Shown in pieces: positions 15,628 through 23,812 of a stretch of 64,000 nt of DNA. How positions within the stretch are numbered: position 1 is the first letter of the stretch; the number at the start of each line of letters is the position of its first letter. The DNA is from Sphingomonas sp. CL5.1. GTDB lineage: Bacteria > Pseudomonadota > Alphaproteobacteria > Sphingomonadales > Sphingomonadaceae. The position numbers and the translations under genes were made by a program. The stretch is taken from assembly GCF_013344685.1 (NCBI RefSeq), contig NZ_CP050137.1, forward strand, positions 3,031,001 to 3,095,000, in the 5' to 3' direction. The notes under the pieces are model-generated. The model was not told where the DNA came from. It was given only the letters and a program-made list of their open reading frames with translations, and searched no databases.

Positions 15628-16950
15628 TCAAATATCCCGGAAGCTGTCCACGTCCCGCGCCGGGCCGTTGCCGCGCGGCGCATGGGGTGGCTCGCTGTCG
15701 ACCGGCTCGGGCGGATCGAAGCCGCCCTCCCATTTCGCGACCACCGCGCTCGCCACCGCATTGCCGACCACGTTGGTCGCGCTGCGCCCCATGTCGAGGA
15801 AATGGTCCACCGCGAGGATCAGCAGCAGCCCGGCCTCGGGGATATTGAACATCGGCATGGTCGCCGCGATCACCACGAGGCTGGCGCGCGGCACGCCGGC
15901 GATGCCCTTCGAGGTCACCATTAGCACCAGCAGCATCGTGATCTGCGTCGCGATCGGCAGATGGATGCCATATGCCTGCGCCACGAACAGGCTGGCGAAG
16001 CCCATGTAGATCATCGATCCGTCGAGGTTGAACGAATAGCCCAGCGGCAGCACGAAGCTGGCCACGCGCGGCGGCACGCCGAACCGGTCCAGCGCCTCCA
16101 GCATCCGGGGATAGGCGGCCTCCGACGAGGCGGTGGAGAAGGCGACCAGCAAAGGCTCGCGCACGTAGCGCACCAGTTCCCTGATCCGCCCGCCGATGAA
16201 CAGGAAGCCGATGCCGAGCAGCACCAGCCACAGGATGAACATCGAGAGGTAGAAGGTGCCCATGAAATAGGCGAGCTGCCCGATCACCTTCGGCCCGCGC
16301 TCGGTGAGCGTACCCGCCACGGCGGCGAACACCGCGAACGGGGCGAAGCGCATCACATAGTCGGTGATCTGGAGCATCACATGCACCAGCGCGTCGATCG
16401 CGCCGACCAGCGGCTTCGCCTTCTCGCCGACCGCGGTGATCGCGACGCCGACGAACAGCGAGAAGATCACGATCTGGAGGATCTCGTTCTTCGCCATCGC
16501 GTCGACCATCGAGGTCGGGAAGATATGCGAGATGAAGTCCTTGAGGTTGAAGGCCGATGTCTCCAGCCCCGTGCCAGCCGTCGTAGGCGGCAGCGGCAGG
16601 TTCACGCCCACGCCCGGCTGGAAGATGTTGACCAGCACCAGCCCCAGGGTGAGCGACAGCAGGCTGGCGCAGACGAACCAGCCGATGCTCCGCGCGCCGA
16701 TCCGCCCCAGCGCCGCCGTATCCCCCATCTGCGCAATGCCGGAGACGAGCGTCGCGAAGACGAGCGGCGCGATGATCATCTTGATCAGCCGCAGGAAAAC
16801 GGTGGTGACGATCGAGAAATAGCCCGCCAGCGTCTCAAGGCGTGCCTGCGAGGCGGCCCCGCCGTCGCCGATCGTGGTGTTGAGCACCAGACCGCAGACG
16901 AGGCCGAGCACCAGCGCGATCATGATATAGGTGGTGAGCCGCTTGCCCAT
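15628..16950 (-). CDS. Dicarboxylate/amino acid:cation symporter (DctA/GltP family)
   Basis: A 440-aa inner-membrane transporter for C4-dicarboxylates or acidic amino acids, driven by protons or sodium. About eight helices and two re-entrant loops; family motifs are the Ser-rich hairpin STASSEAAYPRML, the NLDGSMIYM segment in place of NMDGT, SKGIAGVPRAS, and the end DHFLDMGRSATNVVGNAVAS. Variants here fit DctA-like dicarboxylate carriers, but substrate is not certain. The start at 16950 (MGKRLTTYIM) is preceded by GGGAG; a longer reading adds 19 unlikely residues. A Pro/Asp-rich hydrophilic tail of about 35 residues is unusual. Divergent from the M24 peptidase gene. Confidence 0.9.
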   Translation of the reverse strand: MGKRLTTYIMIALVLGLVCGLVLNTTIGDGGAASQARLETLAGYFSIVTTVFLRLIKMIIAPLVFATLVSGIAQMGDTAALGRIGARSIGWFVCASLLSLTLGLVLVNIFQPGVGVNLPLPPTTAGTGLETSAFNLKDFISHIFPTSMVDAMAKNEILQIVIFSLFVGVAITAVGEKAKPLVGAIDALVHVMLQITDYVMRFAPFAVFAAVAGTLTERGPKVIGQLAYFMGTFYLSMFILWLVLLGIGFLFIGGRIRELVRYVREPLLVAFSTASSEAAYPRMLEALDRFGVPPRVASFVLPLGYSFNLDGSMIYMGFASLFVAQAYGIHLPIATQITMLLVLMVTSKGIAGVPRASLVVIAATMPMFNIPEAGLLLILAVDHFLDMGRSATNVVGNAVASAVVAKWEGGFDPPEPVDSEPPHAPRGNGPARDVDSFRDI

Positions 16951-17027
16951 CGATACTCCCGGAGAAAATTGGTTCGCCCGCAAAGGGGATTGCGGCCGCT
17001 CGGTCAAGCACCCTATCGTCTTCGCTT

Positions 17028-18293
17028 ATGCTGATCGACCGCTTTATGCCGACGCGCCGGGGCCTGCTGGGCGCCGCCGCCCTGCTGCCGCTCGCCAATC
17101 TCGCGGGGGTGGTGCGCGCCGCCGAACCCGATCTTGCCGGGCTGAAGGACATCACCACCGGCGTGAAGCCGATCGACGCGGCGGAGCGCGCGGGCCGGCT
17201 GCAACGCGCGCAGGCGCTGATGCGGCGGCACGGCATCGGCGCGGTGGTGATCGAGCCGGGATCGAGCCTGATTTATTTCACCGGCGTCGCCTGGTGGCGC
17301 AGCGAGCGGCTGACGGCGGCGATCATCCCGGCGGAGGGGGAGCCGTGCATCGTCACGCCCTTCTTCGAGGAGCCGTCGATCCGCGAGACGCTCGCCGTTC
17401 CGGCCGAGGTGCGCGTGTGGCAGGAGGATCAGGACCCGCTCGCGGTGGTCGCCGGCTTCCTGCGCGATCGCAAGCTGGCCGGGCGGCCGGTGGGGATCGA
17501 GGAGACGGCGCGATTCTTCGCCTTCGACGGGCTGGCGCTGCAATTGCCCGAGGCGAAGCTGGTCTCCGCCAATCCGGTCGTGCGCGGTTGTCGTATGCTG
17601 AAGACGCCGGCGGAACTCGCGCTGATGCAGGCCGCGACCGACGTGACGATCGCCGCCTATCGCTGGATCCATCCGCGCGTCGAAAAAGGGATGACCGGGC
17701 CGGAGGTGAGCGCGCTGATGGTCGCCGCGACGCGCCGGCTCGGCGGCACGGCCGACGACGCGATGGTGCTGATCGGCGAGGCTTCGGCCTATCCGCACGG
17801 CAGCCGCGAGGTGCATCGCGTCGCGGACGGGCAGGTGGTGCTGATGGACTGCGGCTGCACTGTGCAGGGCTATCATTCCGATATCTCGCGTACCTGGGTG
17901 CATGGCAGCGCCAGCGCCGCGCAGCGCAAGGTGTGGGACCAGGTGGCCGAAGGTCAGCGCATCGCGCTGGCGGCGGCGAAGATCGGCGCGCCGGCCGGGA
18001 CGGTCGATGACGCGGTGCGCGGGGCTTATGCCAAATGGGGCTATGGCCCCGGCTACAAGCTGCCCGGCTTGTCGCACCGTACCGGGCACGGCATCGGCAT
18101 GGACGGGCACGAGCCGGTCAATCTCGTCCACGGCGAGGCGATGCCGCTGGCGGCGGGCATGTGCTTCTCGAACGAGCCGGGCATCTACATCCCCGGCCAG
18201 TTTGGCGTGCGGCTGGAGGATTGCTTCCACATGACGGCGGAGGGACCGCGCTGGTTCAGCACGCCGCCCGCCTCCATCGACGCGCCGGTATAG
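17028..18293 (+). CDS. Tat-exported M24-family Xaa-Pro peptidase
   Basis: A 421-aa metallopeptidase of the creatinase/aminopeptidase P fold. The N-terminus has the twin-arginine pattern TRRGLLGAAALLPLANLAG followed by a likely cleavage after VVRAA, so it is probably exported folded to the periplasm. The creatinase-type N-domain spans about 50-180, then the catalytic domain with the five metal ligands: Asp in LMDCGC, Asp in SDISRTW, His in TGHGIGMDGHE, Glu in NEPGIY and Glu in VRLEDCF. It likely removes N-terminal residues before proline. The ATG at 17028 has no ribosome site; TATCGT at 17014-17019 suggests a leaderless or very short leader. An internal start at 17046 would keep the signal. 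Confidence 0.9.
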   Translation: MLIDRFMPTRRGLLGAAALLPLANLAGVVRAAEPDLAGLKDITTGVKPIDAAERAGRLQRAQALMRRHGIGAVVIEPGSSLIYFTGVAWWRSERLTAAIIPAEGEPCIVTPFFEEPSIRETLAVPAEVRVWQEDQDPLAVVAGFLRDRKLAGRPVGIEETARFFAFDGLALQLPEAKLVSANPVVRGCRMLKTPAELALMQAATDVTIAAYRWIHPRVEKGMTGPEVSALMVAATRRLGGTADDAMVLIGEASAYPHGSREVHRVADGQVVLMDCGCTVQGYHSDISRTWVHGSASAAQRKVWDQVAEGQRIALAAAKIGAPAGTVDDAVRGAYAKWGYGPGYKLPGLSHRTGHGIGMDGHEPVNLVHGEAMPLAAGMCFSNEPGIYIPGQFGVRLEDCFHMTAEGPRWFSTPPASIDAPV

Positions 18294-18326
18294 ACATAGC
18301 GTCGTCGTTCCGATTATGTTCCGGCG

Positions 18327-19706
18327 ATGATCGAGACGGCCGCCATCGCCCTTGTCGCCCTCCTCGCCGGCCTCGCGCTCGGCTGGTTCGTCGCGCGGCG
18401 CGATATGGCCGGCCTCCGCGCGGAGCGCGACCAGCGGGCGGAGGAGTTCAGGAAGGCGATCGTCGATCTCGCCGCCGCGACCGAGCGGGCAAAGGCTGCC
18501 GATCTGCTGCGCGGCGAACTGGAGGCGATCCGCGGCGAGCGCGACATGGCGCGCACCGAGCTTGCCCGGCGCGAGACGGAGGCGGCGGCGTTCGAGGCGC
18601 GGATCGCCGAGTTCAAGGCCGCGAAGGACGACATGGCGGGCCGTTTCCGCGAGGTCGCCGGCACGCTGCTGGGCGAGGCACAGAAGGCGTTCCTCGAGCG
18701 CGCCGACGAGCGTTTCCGCCAGTCCGAGGAAAGCGCGGGGCAGGGGCTTAAGGCGTTGCTCCAGCCGGTGACGGAACGGCTTCAGCGCTACGAGGAAGGC
18801 GTCGCCAAGGTCGAAGCGGAGCGGCGCGATGCGTTCGGCTCGCTCTACGGCCAGATCGAGGCGATGCGCGTCGGGCAGGAATCGGTGCGGGCGGAGGCGC
18901 AGAAGCTGGTCAACGCGCTGCGCGCCGCGCCCAAGGCGCGGGGCCGCTGGGGCGAGCAGCAGCTCCGCAACGTGCTGGAGACGTGCGGCCTCGCCGAACA
19001 TGCCGATTTCGCGATGGAGGTCAGCATCACCGGCGACGACGGCGAGCGGCTGCGCCCCGACGCGGTGGTGCGCGTGCCTGGCGGCAAGTCGCTGGTGATC
19101 GACGCCAAGGTGTCGCTCAACGCCTATCAGGACGCCTTCGCGGCGGTGGACGAGAAGGAGCGGCAGATCGGCCTCACCGCCCATGCCAATGCGATGCGCG
19201 CGCACGTCAACACATTGGGCGCTAAGGCCTATTGGAGTCAGTTCCCCGATGCGCCCGATTACGTCATCATGTTCGTGCCGGGCGAGCATTTCCTCTCCGC
19301 CGCGCTGGAGCACGACCCTACCTTGTGGGACGCCGCGTTCGAGAAGCGCGTGCTGCTCGCGACGCCGACCAACCTGATCGCGATCGCGCGAACCGTTTCG
19401 GCGGTATGGCGGCAGGAGAAGCTGGCGAGCGAGGCGCGGCAGATCGGCGCGCTCGGCAAGGAGCTGTATGACCGGCTGGCCAAGGCGGTCGGTGACCTGC
19501 GCGTGGTGGGCAGCGGCCTCAATACCGCCGTCAAGAATTACAACACCTTCGTCAGCAGCTTCGAGACGCGCGCGCTGGTCAGCGCCCGCAAGCTGCGCGA
19601 CCTCAATATCGAGCCGGGCGCGCGCGATATCGAGACGATCGCTCCGGTGGAACTGCTCGCCGGCCATGCCGGGGAGGATGAGCCGGACCGGCTGGCGGCC
19701 GAATAG
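18327..19706 (+). CDS. rmuC: DNA recombination protein RmuC family
   Basis: A 459-aa protein. A single N-terminal membrane helix (about 3-22, ending GWFVARRD) leads into a long coiled coil (25-200) rich in Ala, Glu and Arg, then the RmuC domain with the PD-(D/E)xK nuclease-like signature: RGRWGEQQLRNVLE, RPDAVVRVPGGKSLVIDAKVS and the block PDYVIMFVPGEHFL. RmuC limits recombination-driven inversions; its biochemistry is poorly defined. It follows the M24 gene by 33 bp on the same strand but has no clear ribosome site. Length is ordinary. Confidence 0.93.
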   Translation: MIETAAIALVALLAGLALGWFVARRDMAGLRAERDQRAEEFRKAIVDLAAATERAKAADLLRGELEAIRGERDMARTELARRETEAAAFEARIAEFKAAKDDMAGRFREVAGTLLGEAQKAFLERADERFRQSEESAGQGLKALLQPVTERLQRYEEGVAKVEAERRDAFGSLYGQIEAMRVGQESVRAEAQKLVNALRAAPKARGRWGEQQLRNVLETCGLAEHADFAMEVSITGDDGERLRPDAVVRVPGGKSLVIDAKVSLNAYQDAFAAVDEKERQIGLTAHANAMRAHVNTLGAKAYWSQFPDAPDYVIMFVPGEHFLSAALEHDPTLWDAAFEKRVLLATPTNLIAIARTVSAVWRQEKLASEARQIGALGKELYDRLAKAVGDLRVVGSGLNTAVKNYNTFVSSFETRALVSARKLRDLNIEPGARDIETIAPVELLAGHAGEDEPDRLAAE

Positions 19707-19742
19707 GGCGGGCAGGCCGGGACTTCCGCTCGGGGAGTCGCC

Positions 19743-20405
19743 TCAATGTCCGCGTCGCGCGGAGGCGCGGGCGTCGAGCAATTGCCACAGGCCGCGATGC
19801 TGGGCGAGCAGTTGCTGCGCACCGAAAGTGACGGCGCGGCGCACCGTCACGCCACCATCCAGTCCGTCGAGCATCGCGATCGTTTCACGATCGGTCGGCA
19901 GGAGACTGCGCTCGGGAACGACGCCGACGCGCTCGCCGGCGATCGCCAGGATACGGCGGATCGCGGTCCAGTCGAGCAGGAAAGCCGCCGCCGCGCCGAT
20001 CGCGCAGCCGGCGCGATGCGATTCCGCCAGCATCGTCAGCGCATGGCGCTGCGCCACGATGGTCGCCTCCGATTCGGCCTGGCCCGGCGTCGAGGGAAGT
20101 GGGCCGACGGCCGCCGTCAGCGTCGCGAGCATGGCCCGTTCGTCGTCGAAGGCGGTCGCGATATCGATCAGCCACTGCCGCGTCGCGCCGGCCGTGCCGG
20201 GCGCGGCGCTCGCCTGCTCGATCATGCTGGGCGCCATGCCATGAAGCGCGCACAGCGCATGGACCGCATCGGCGAGATCGCGCAGCGGCGTTGCCGGATA
20301 GGCGAGTGCGACCGGCCAGCTCGCATTACCCGTCCCGTCCGCGTCGACCAGCGCGGCGATGGACTCGCCCAGAAGGGCAGGGGTGGAAGTCGATACTGTC
20401 TGCAC
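19743..20405 (-). CDS. Uncharacterised helical protein
   Basis: A 220-aa protein starting at a GTG (20405) with a strong ribosome site AGAGGGACGATT; an upstream in-frame extension is ignored for that reason. It is Ala-rich, soluble, has no signal peptide or membrane helix, and is predicted to be nearly all alpha-helical. Recognisable segments are HALCALHGMAPSMIEQAS, AESEATIVAQRHALTMLAE and LLPTDRETIAMLDGLDGG. I do not recognise a family with confidence. It follows the Phd-like/PAS-like gene on the same strand by 91 bp and may form a unit with it. The region has normal composition for the window, so recent transfer is not indicated. Confidence 0.65.
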   Translation of the reverse strand: MQTVSTSTPALLGESIAALVDADGTGNASWPVALAYPATPLRDLADAVHALCALHGMAPSMIEQASAAPGTAGATRQWLIDIATAFDDERAMLATLTAAVGPLPSTPGQAESEATIVAQRHALTMLAESHRAGCAIGAAAAFLLDWTAIRRILAIAGERVGVVPERSLLPTDRETIAMLDGLDGGVTVRRAVTFGAQQLLAQHRGLWQLLDARASARRGH

Positions 20406-20496
20406 AATCGTCCCTCTTGCGGCACGTTTCGTCGCGGCATTCCCGCGATCAACGCTGAATTGGGGGCCTTCTAGCAGGATGATGTAAAGACAGGGT

Positions 20497-21381
20497 TTAT
20501 GTCGCGTCGCGAACGATGGTAGCGGCCAGCTCCTCAATCCGCCCCGCGACCATCACCGGGGCCAGCCCGATCACCACCGGCGTCGGCGCGGCATCGCGGG
20601 CGAGGCACTCCGCCGCGATCCGGCACGAGCCGCCGCCGCTCGCCACCGCGTCCACCGCCTCGCCCGCCGCGACCCGGCTGCCGACCGTCAGCAGCGAGGT
20701 GAAGCGCGCGCTCGCCAGCGCGTCGGCGGCGATCCCGGTAAGCGCCGCCAGTTCCGGCGACGGCGCGATGACATAGCCGCGCAGGCTGAGCCTGACAGCG
20801 ATCGCCCCCGCTGCGGCGCTCGCCATGCCCGTCGCGATCAGAAGCGCGCGCGCCGCCGCGAGTTCCTGTTCCGTCGTCAGGTCGATCGCGCGGAGCAGGC
20901 AGCCGTCCGGAAAGGGCGAAAGATCGCAGCGCAGCCGCCGCGTGGGGAAAGCCTCGGGGATGATCTCGATCGATTCGGCAATGCCGCTGCCGATGACGCG
21001 GCGGATCGCGTCGTCCAGCAATTCCCCGCCGGCCAGCGCCAGCCCGGCCGGCTTGCTTCCGGTGCGAACCGCCGCGCCGAACCGGGGCAGCGCCGCCCTG
21101 CTCGCCAGCGTCACGCGGCCCTCGCGGTCCAGGATCAGCGTGATCGTATCGCCGGCATCGAGCAAGGTTTCCAGCGCGCCGTCGTTTGCTCGCGCGGCGA
21201 GCGGCGTGCATAGCGCTTCCATCACCTCGACCGAGGTGAGGACGAAGCGCGGGCGGCCGCGATGCAGGATATAGACCGGGGCACGCGCCGCGCGTTCCTG
21301 CCATAACCCGAAGTGGCGGACGAGTTGCGAGGCGGTCACGCATTGCCCCTCGCTACGGCGGATCGGTTCGGCGTCGCTCAT
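20497..21381 (-). CDS. Protein with N-terminal Phd/YefM-like segment and PAS-like sensor region
   Basis: A 294-aa protein from the ATG at 21381 (the in-frame codon 12 positions upstream is TTG and overlaps a palindrome). Residues about 15-58 (VTASQLVRHFGLWQERA ... YILHRGRPRFVLTSVEVMEAL) follow the Phd/YefM antitoxin DNA-binding pattern, including the hallmark strand-G-x-P-x-x-V/F-L. The rest looks like two PAS-like modules: ITLILDREGRVTLASRAALP (about 75-190) and YVIAPSPELAALTGI (about 215-290). No toxin gene is adjacent. A 16-bp palindrome lies just upstream, consistent with an autoregulated DNA-binding sensor. The domain reading is by eye; function is inferred. Confidence 0.65.
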   Translation of the reverse strand: MSDAEPIRRSEGQCVTASQLVRHFGLWQERAARAPVYILHRGRPRFVLTSVEVMEALCTPLAARANDGALETLLDAGDTITLILDREGRVTLASRAALPRFGAAVRTGSKPAGLALAGGELLDDAIRRVIGSGIAESIEIIPEAFPTRRLRCDLSPFPDGCLLRAIDLTTEQELAAARALLIATGMASAAAGAIAVRLSLRGYVIAPSPELAALTGIAADALASARFTSLLTVGSRVAAGEAVDAVASGGGSCRIAAECLARDAAPTPVVIGLAPVMVAGRIEELAATIVRDAT

Positions 21382-21416
21382 GCGGCGAATCTGACCCCGC
21401 GAGCGGCGATGCGGCA

Positions 21417-21432
21417 ATCGGACAGGTCCGAT
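21417..21432. promoter_or_regulatory. 16-bp palindromic operator candidate upstream of the Phd-like/PAS-like gene
   Basis: ATCGGAC-AG-GTCCGAT is a perfect inverted repeat with 7-bp arms, starting 36 bp upstream of the ATG at 21381. Position and symmetry fit an operator for the gene's own Phd-like domain, but no binding evidence exists. Confidence 0.45.
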
Positions 21433-21603
21433 CCGGATTTAATGATCGGCAAATTTCGCCATCAGCCGCCGGAATGGAGGCGGCTTCGGGCAATCCAGCG
21501 CGGTTTTGCGCCGCTGTGGTCGCGCGCGACCTTCGTGTTTCACGCAGCGATCATGGCAAATGCAGGAGACGATGCCGCAAGCGGTGCGCGGCTAGAAAGG
21601 TCG

Positions 21604-21639
21604 GGCCGGCGGCGCAACCGTCCACCTTCGCCGCCGGCC
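21604..21639. repeat. 11-bp-stem hairpin
   Basis: GGCCGGCGGCG (21604-21614) pairs perfectly with CGCCGCCGGCC (21629-21639) around a 14-nt loop. It lies in the gene-free region downstream of rpoD. Confidence 0.6.
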
Positions 21640-21704
21640 GGAAAGCGTTCGCGGCACGGTCCCTCGCCCGGCGCTTTCCGCCCGGTCGCACTCTGGTGCG
21701 TTTC

Positions 21705-21737
21705 TCCCGGCGGCGAACTCGTCCCTCGCCGCCGGGA
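21705..21737. repeat. 12-bp-stem hairpin
   Basis: TCCCGGCGGCGA (21705-21716) pairs perfectly with TCGCCGCCGGGA (21726-21737), loop 9 nt. It shares the CGGCGGCG core with the hairpin at 21604-21639. Confidence 0.6.
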
Positions 21738-21753
21738 CCTTCCGGAGATAAGG

Positions 21754-21779
21754 GAAGGGCGGCTGATCGGCCGCCCTTC
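21754..21779 (-). terminator. Probable rpoD terminator hairpin
   Basis: GAAGGGCGGC (21754-21763) and GCCGCCCTTC (21770-21779) form a 10-bp stem with a 6-nt loop, 7 bp past the rpoD stop on the minus strand. The following minus-strand bases (CCTTATC) are only weakly T-rich, so termination may be partly Rho-assisted. Confidence 0.6.
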
Positions 21780-21785
21780 ACATTC

Positions 21786-23810
21786 TCACTGATCGAGGAA
21801 CGAGCGCATCTTGCGGCTGCGGCTCGGGTGCTTGAGCTTGCGCAGCGCCTTGGCCTCGATCTGCCGGATGCGTTCGCGCGTCACGCTGAACTGCTGGCCG
21901 ACCTCCTCCAGCGTGTGATCGGTGTTCATGCCGATGCCGAAGCGCATGCGCAGCACGCGTTCCTCGCGCGGGGTGAGGCTGGCGAGCACGCGCGTCACCG
22001 TTTCCTTGAGGTTCGCCTGGATCGCGGCATCCACCGGAATCACCGCGTTCTTGTCCTCGATGAAGTCGCCGAGATGCGAATCCTCCTCGTCGCCGATCGG
22101 CGTTTCGAGGCTGATCGGCTCCTTGGCGATCTTCATGACCTTGCGCACCTTCTCCAGCGGCATGGAGAGGCGCTCGGCCATTTCCTCCGGCGTCGGCTCG
22201 CGGCCCTGCTCGTGGAGGAACTGGCGGCTGGTGCGGACCAGCTTGTTGATCGTCTCGATCATATGGACCGGGATGCGGATCGTGCGCGCCTGATCGGCGA
22301 TCGAGCGGGTGATCGCCTGCCTGATCCACCATGTCGCATAGGTCGAGAACTTGTAGCCGCGGCGATACTCGAACTTGTCCACCGCCTTCATCAGGCCGAT
22401 GTTGCCTTCCTGAATGAGATCAAGGAATTGCAGGCCACGGTTCGTATATTTTTTAGCGATCGAGATGACGAGGCGCAGGTTCGCCTCGACCATTTCCTTC
22501 TTGGCGATCCGCGCCTCGCGCTCGCCCTTCTGCACCATGTTGACGATGCGGCGGAACTCGCTGAGCGCCATGCCGGTCTGCTGCGCGATTTCCGAGATTT
22601 CGGCGCGGATGCGCTCGACCGCGGGCGCCTCGTTGGTGGCGAAGGCAGTCCATTTCTTGTCGAGGCCGTTCACGGTCTGGAGGAAGGTATCGTCCAGTTC
22701 GTGCCCCATATAGCGGTCGAGGAAATCCTTGCGGTTGACCTTGTGCCGCTCGGCGAGGCGCAGCATCTGCCCGCCAAGCGCGGTGAGGCGGCGGTTGAAG
22801 CTGTAGAGCTGGTCGACGAGATATTCGATCTTGGCGTTGTGGAACTGGACGCTCTCCACCTCGGCGGTGAGTTCCTCACGCAGCTTCTGGTACTTGCGCT
22901 CGTCCGCCGCCGACAGCTCGCCGCCGGCACCCATCGCCTCCAGCCGCTGCTGCTGCATCCTGCCGAATTTCTTGTAGATCGTCGTGATATTGGCGAACTT
23001 CTCTAGCGCCTGCGGCTTGAGCGTCTCCTCCATCTGCGCGAGCGACAGGGTATTGTCCTCGTCGTCGTCGTCGGACGGGCGGCGCGCGCGGCGCTCGGTC
23101 AGCTCGTCGTCCTCATCGGCCGGGGCTTCCTCCTCCGGTTCCTCCTCTTCCTTGAAGCTGGTGCCTGCGGTCTTCTCGCTGATCTCGCCGTTGTCGTCCT
23201 CCTCGGCGCCCTCGACCTGCTCGGCCGACGGACCCTTGGACAGCATCGCGTCGAGATCGAGGATCTCGCGAAGCTGCATCGTGCCCTCGTTGAGTGCGGT
23301 CGACCAGTCGATGATCGCGTTGAAGGTGATCGGCGATTCGCACAGGCCGAGGATCATCGTGTCGCGGCCGGCCTCGATGCGCTTGGCGATGGCGATCTCG
23401 CCCTCGCGCGAGAGAAGCTCCACCGCCCCCATCTCGCGCAGGTACATGCGGACGGGATCGTCGGTGCGATCGACCGTCTCCTTCTTCTTCTCGATGACGG
23501 GGGCGTTTTCCTGGTCGGAATCGACGGCATCGACCTCGTCGTCCGCCTCCTGCTCCTCGCCGTCCTCGCCCTGCTCCTCGTTCTCGACGATGTTGACGCC
23601 CATCTCGTTGAGCGCGGACATGATGTCCTCGAGCTGGTCGGAGGACATCTGGTCCTGCGGCAGCGCCTCGTTGAGCTGGTCATAGGTGATGTAGCCGCGC
23701 TTCTTCGCGCGGGCGATCAGCTTCTTGACGTTCGCATCGTTCAAGTCGATCAGCGGGGCATCGGCCACATCCGTCGTGTCTTCACCACCGCTACCGTTCA
23801 CCTTCGCCAT
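21786..23810 (-). CDS. rpoD: RNA polymerase primary sigma factor RpoD
   Basis: A 674-aa housekeeping sigma factor. Region 1.1 (about 15-80), region 1.2, a long acidic non-conserved region rich in Asp/Glu (about 80-250), then regions 2 to 4: [18 protein letters not shown] and [16 protein letters not shown] for -10 recognition and melting, [15 protein letters not shown] for region 3, and [25 protein letters not shown] for -35 recognition. The ATG at 23810 ([11 protein letters not shown]) begins 2 nt after the dnaG stop, making a dnaG-rpoD operon, the remnant of the classical macromolecular synthesis operon (rpsU absent). A GGAG lies within dnaG. A hairpin terminator follows. Confidence 0.97.
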   Translation of the reverse strand: MAKVNGSGGEDTTDVADAPLIDLNDANVKKLIARAKKRGYITYDQLNEALPQDQMSSDQLEDIMSALNEMGVNIVENEEQGEDGEEQEADDEVDAVDSDQENAPVIEKKKETVDRTDDPVRMYLREMGAVELLSREGEIAIAKRIEAGRDTMILGLCESPITFNAIIDWSTALNEGTMQLREILDLDAMLSKGPSAEQVEGAEEDDNGEISEKTAGTSFKEEEEPEEEAPADEDDELTERRARRPSDDDDEDNTLSLAQMEETLKPQALEKFANITTIYKKFGRMQQQRLEAMGAGGELSAADERKYQKLREELTAEVESVQFHNAKIEYLVDQLYSFNRRLTALGGQMLRLAERHKVNRKDFLDRYMGHELDDTFLQTVNGLDKKWTAFATNEAPAVERIRAEISEIAQQTGMALSEFRRIVNMVQKGEREARIAKKEMVEANLRLVISIAKKYTNRGLQFLDLIQEGNIGLMKAVDKFEYRRGYKFSTYATWWIRQAITRSIADQARTIRIPVHMIETINKLVRTSRQFLHEQGREPTPEEMAERLSMPLEKVRKVMKIAKEPISLETPIGDEEDSHLGDFIEDKNAVIPVDAAIQANLKETVTRVLASLTPREERVLRMRFGIGMNTDHTLEEVGQQFSVTRERIRQIEAKALRKLKHPSRSRKMRSFLDQ

Positions 23811-23812
23811 AC

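Larger units (their letters stand above)
21382..21785. other. 404-bp gap with one palindrome and three strong hairpins
   Basis: No convincing protein gene lies between the Phd-like/PAS-like start and the rpoD stop. The gap holds a 16-bp palindrome at 21417-21432 and three perfect hairpins at 21604-21639, 21705-21737 and 21754-21779. On the minus strand it is the rpoD 3' region, so it may be a structured 3' UTR, a processed small RNA, or a string of terminators. Open frames crossing it have arginine-rich, unlikely products. Confidence 0.5.

Noticed and set aside
17013-19667. A very long open frame (over 880 codons) antisense to the M24 peptidase and rmuC genes
   Set aside because: It mirrors high-GC codon bias of the sense genes; its product is His/Arg/Gln-rich without recognisable domains. 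Similar shadows occur opposite carA/carB, mfd and others.
20497-21381. Phd-like segment as part of a toxin-antitoxin pair
   Set aside because: No toxin-sized or toxin-like gene is adjacent, and the protein continues into a sensor-like region of over 200 residues.
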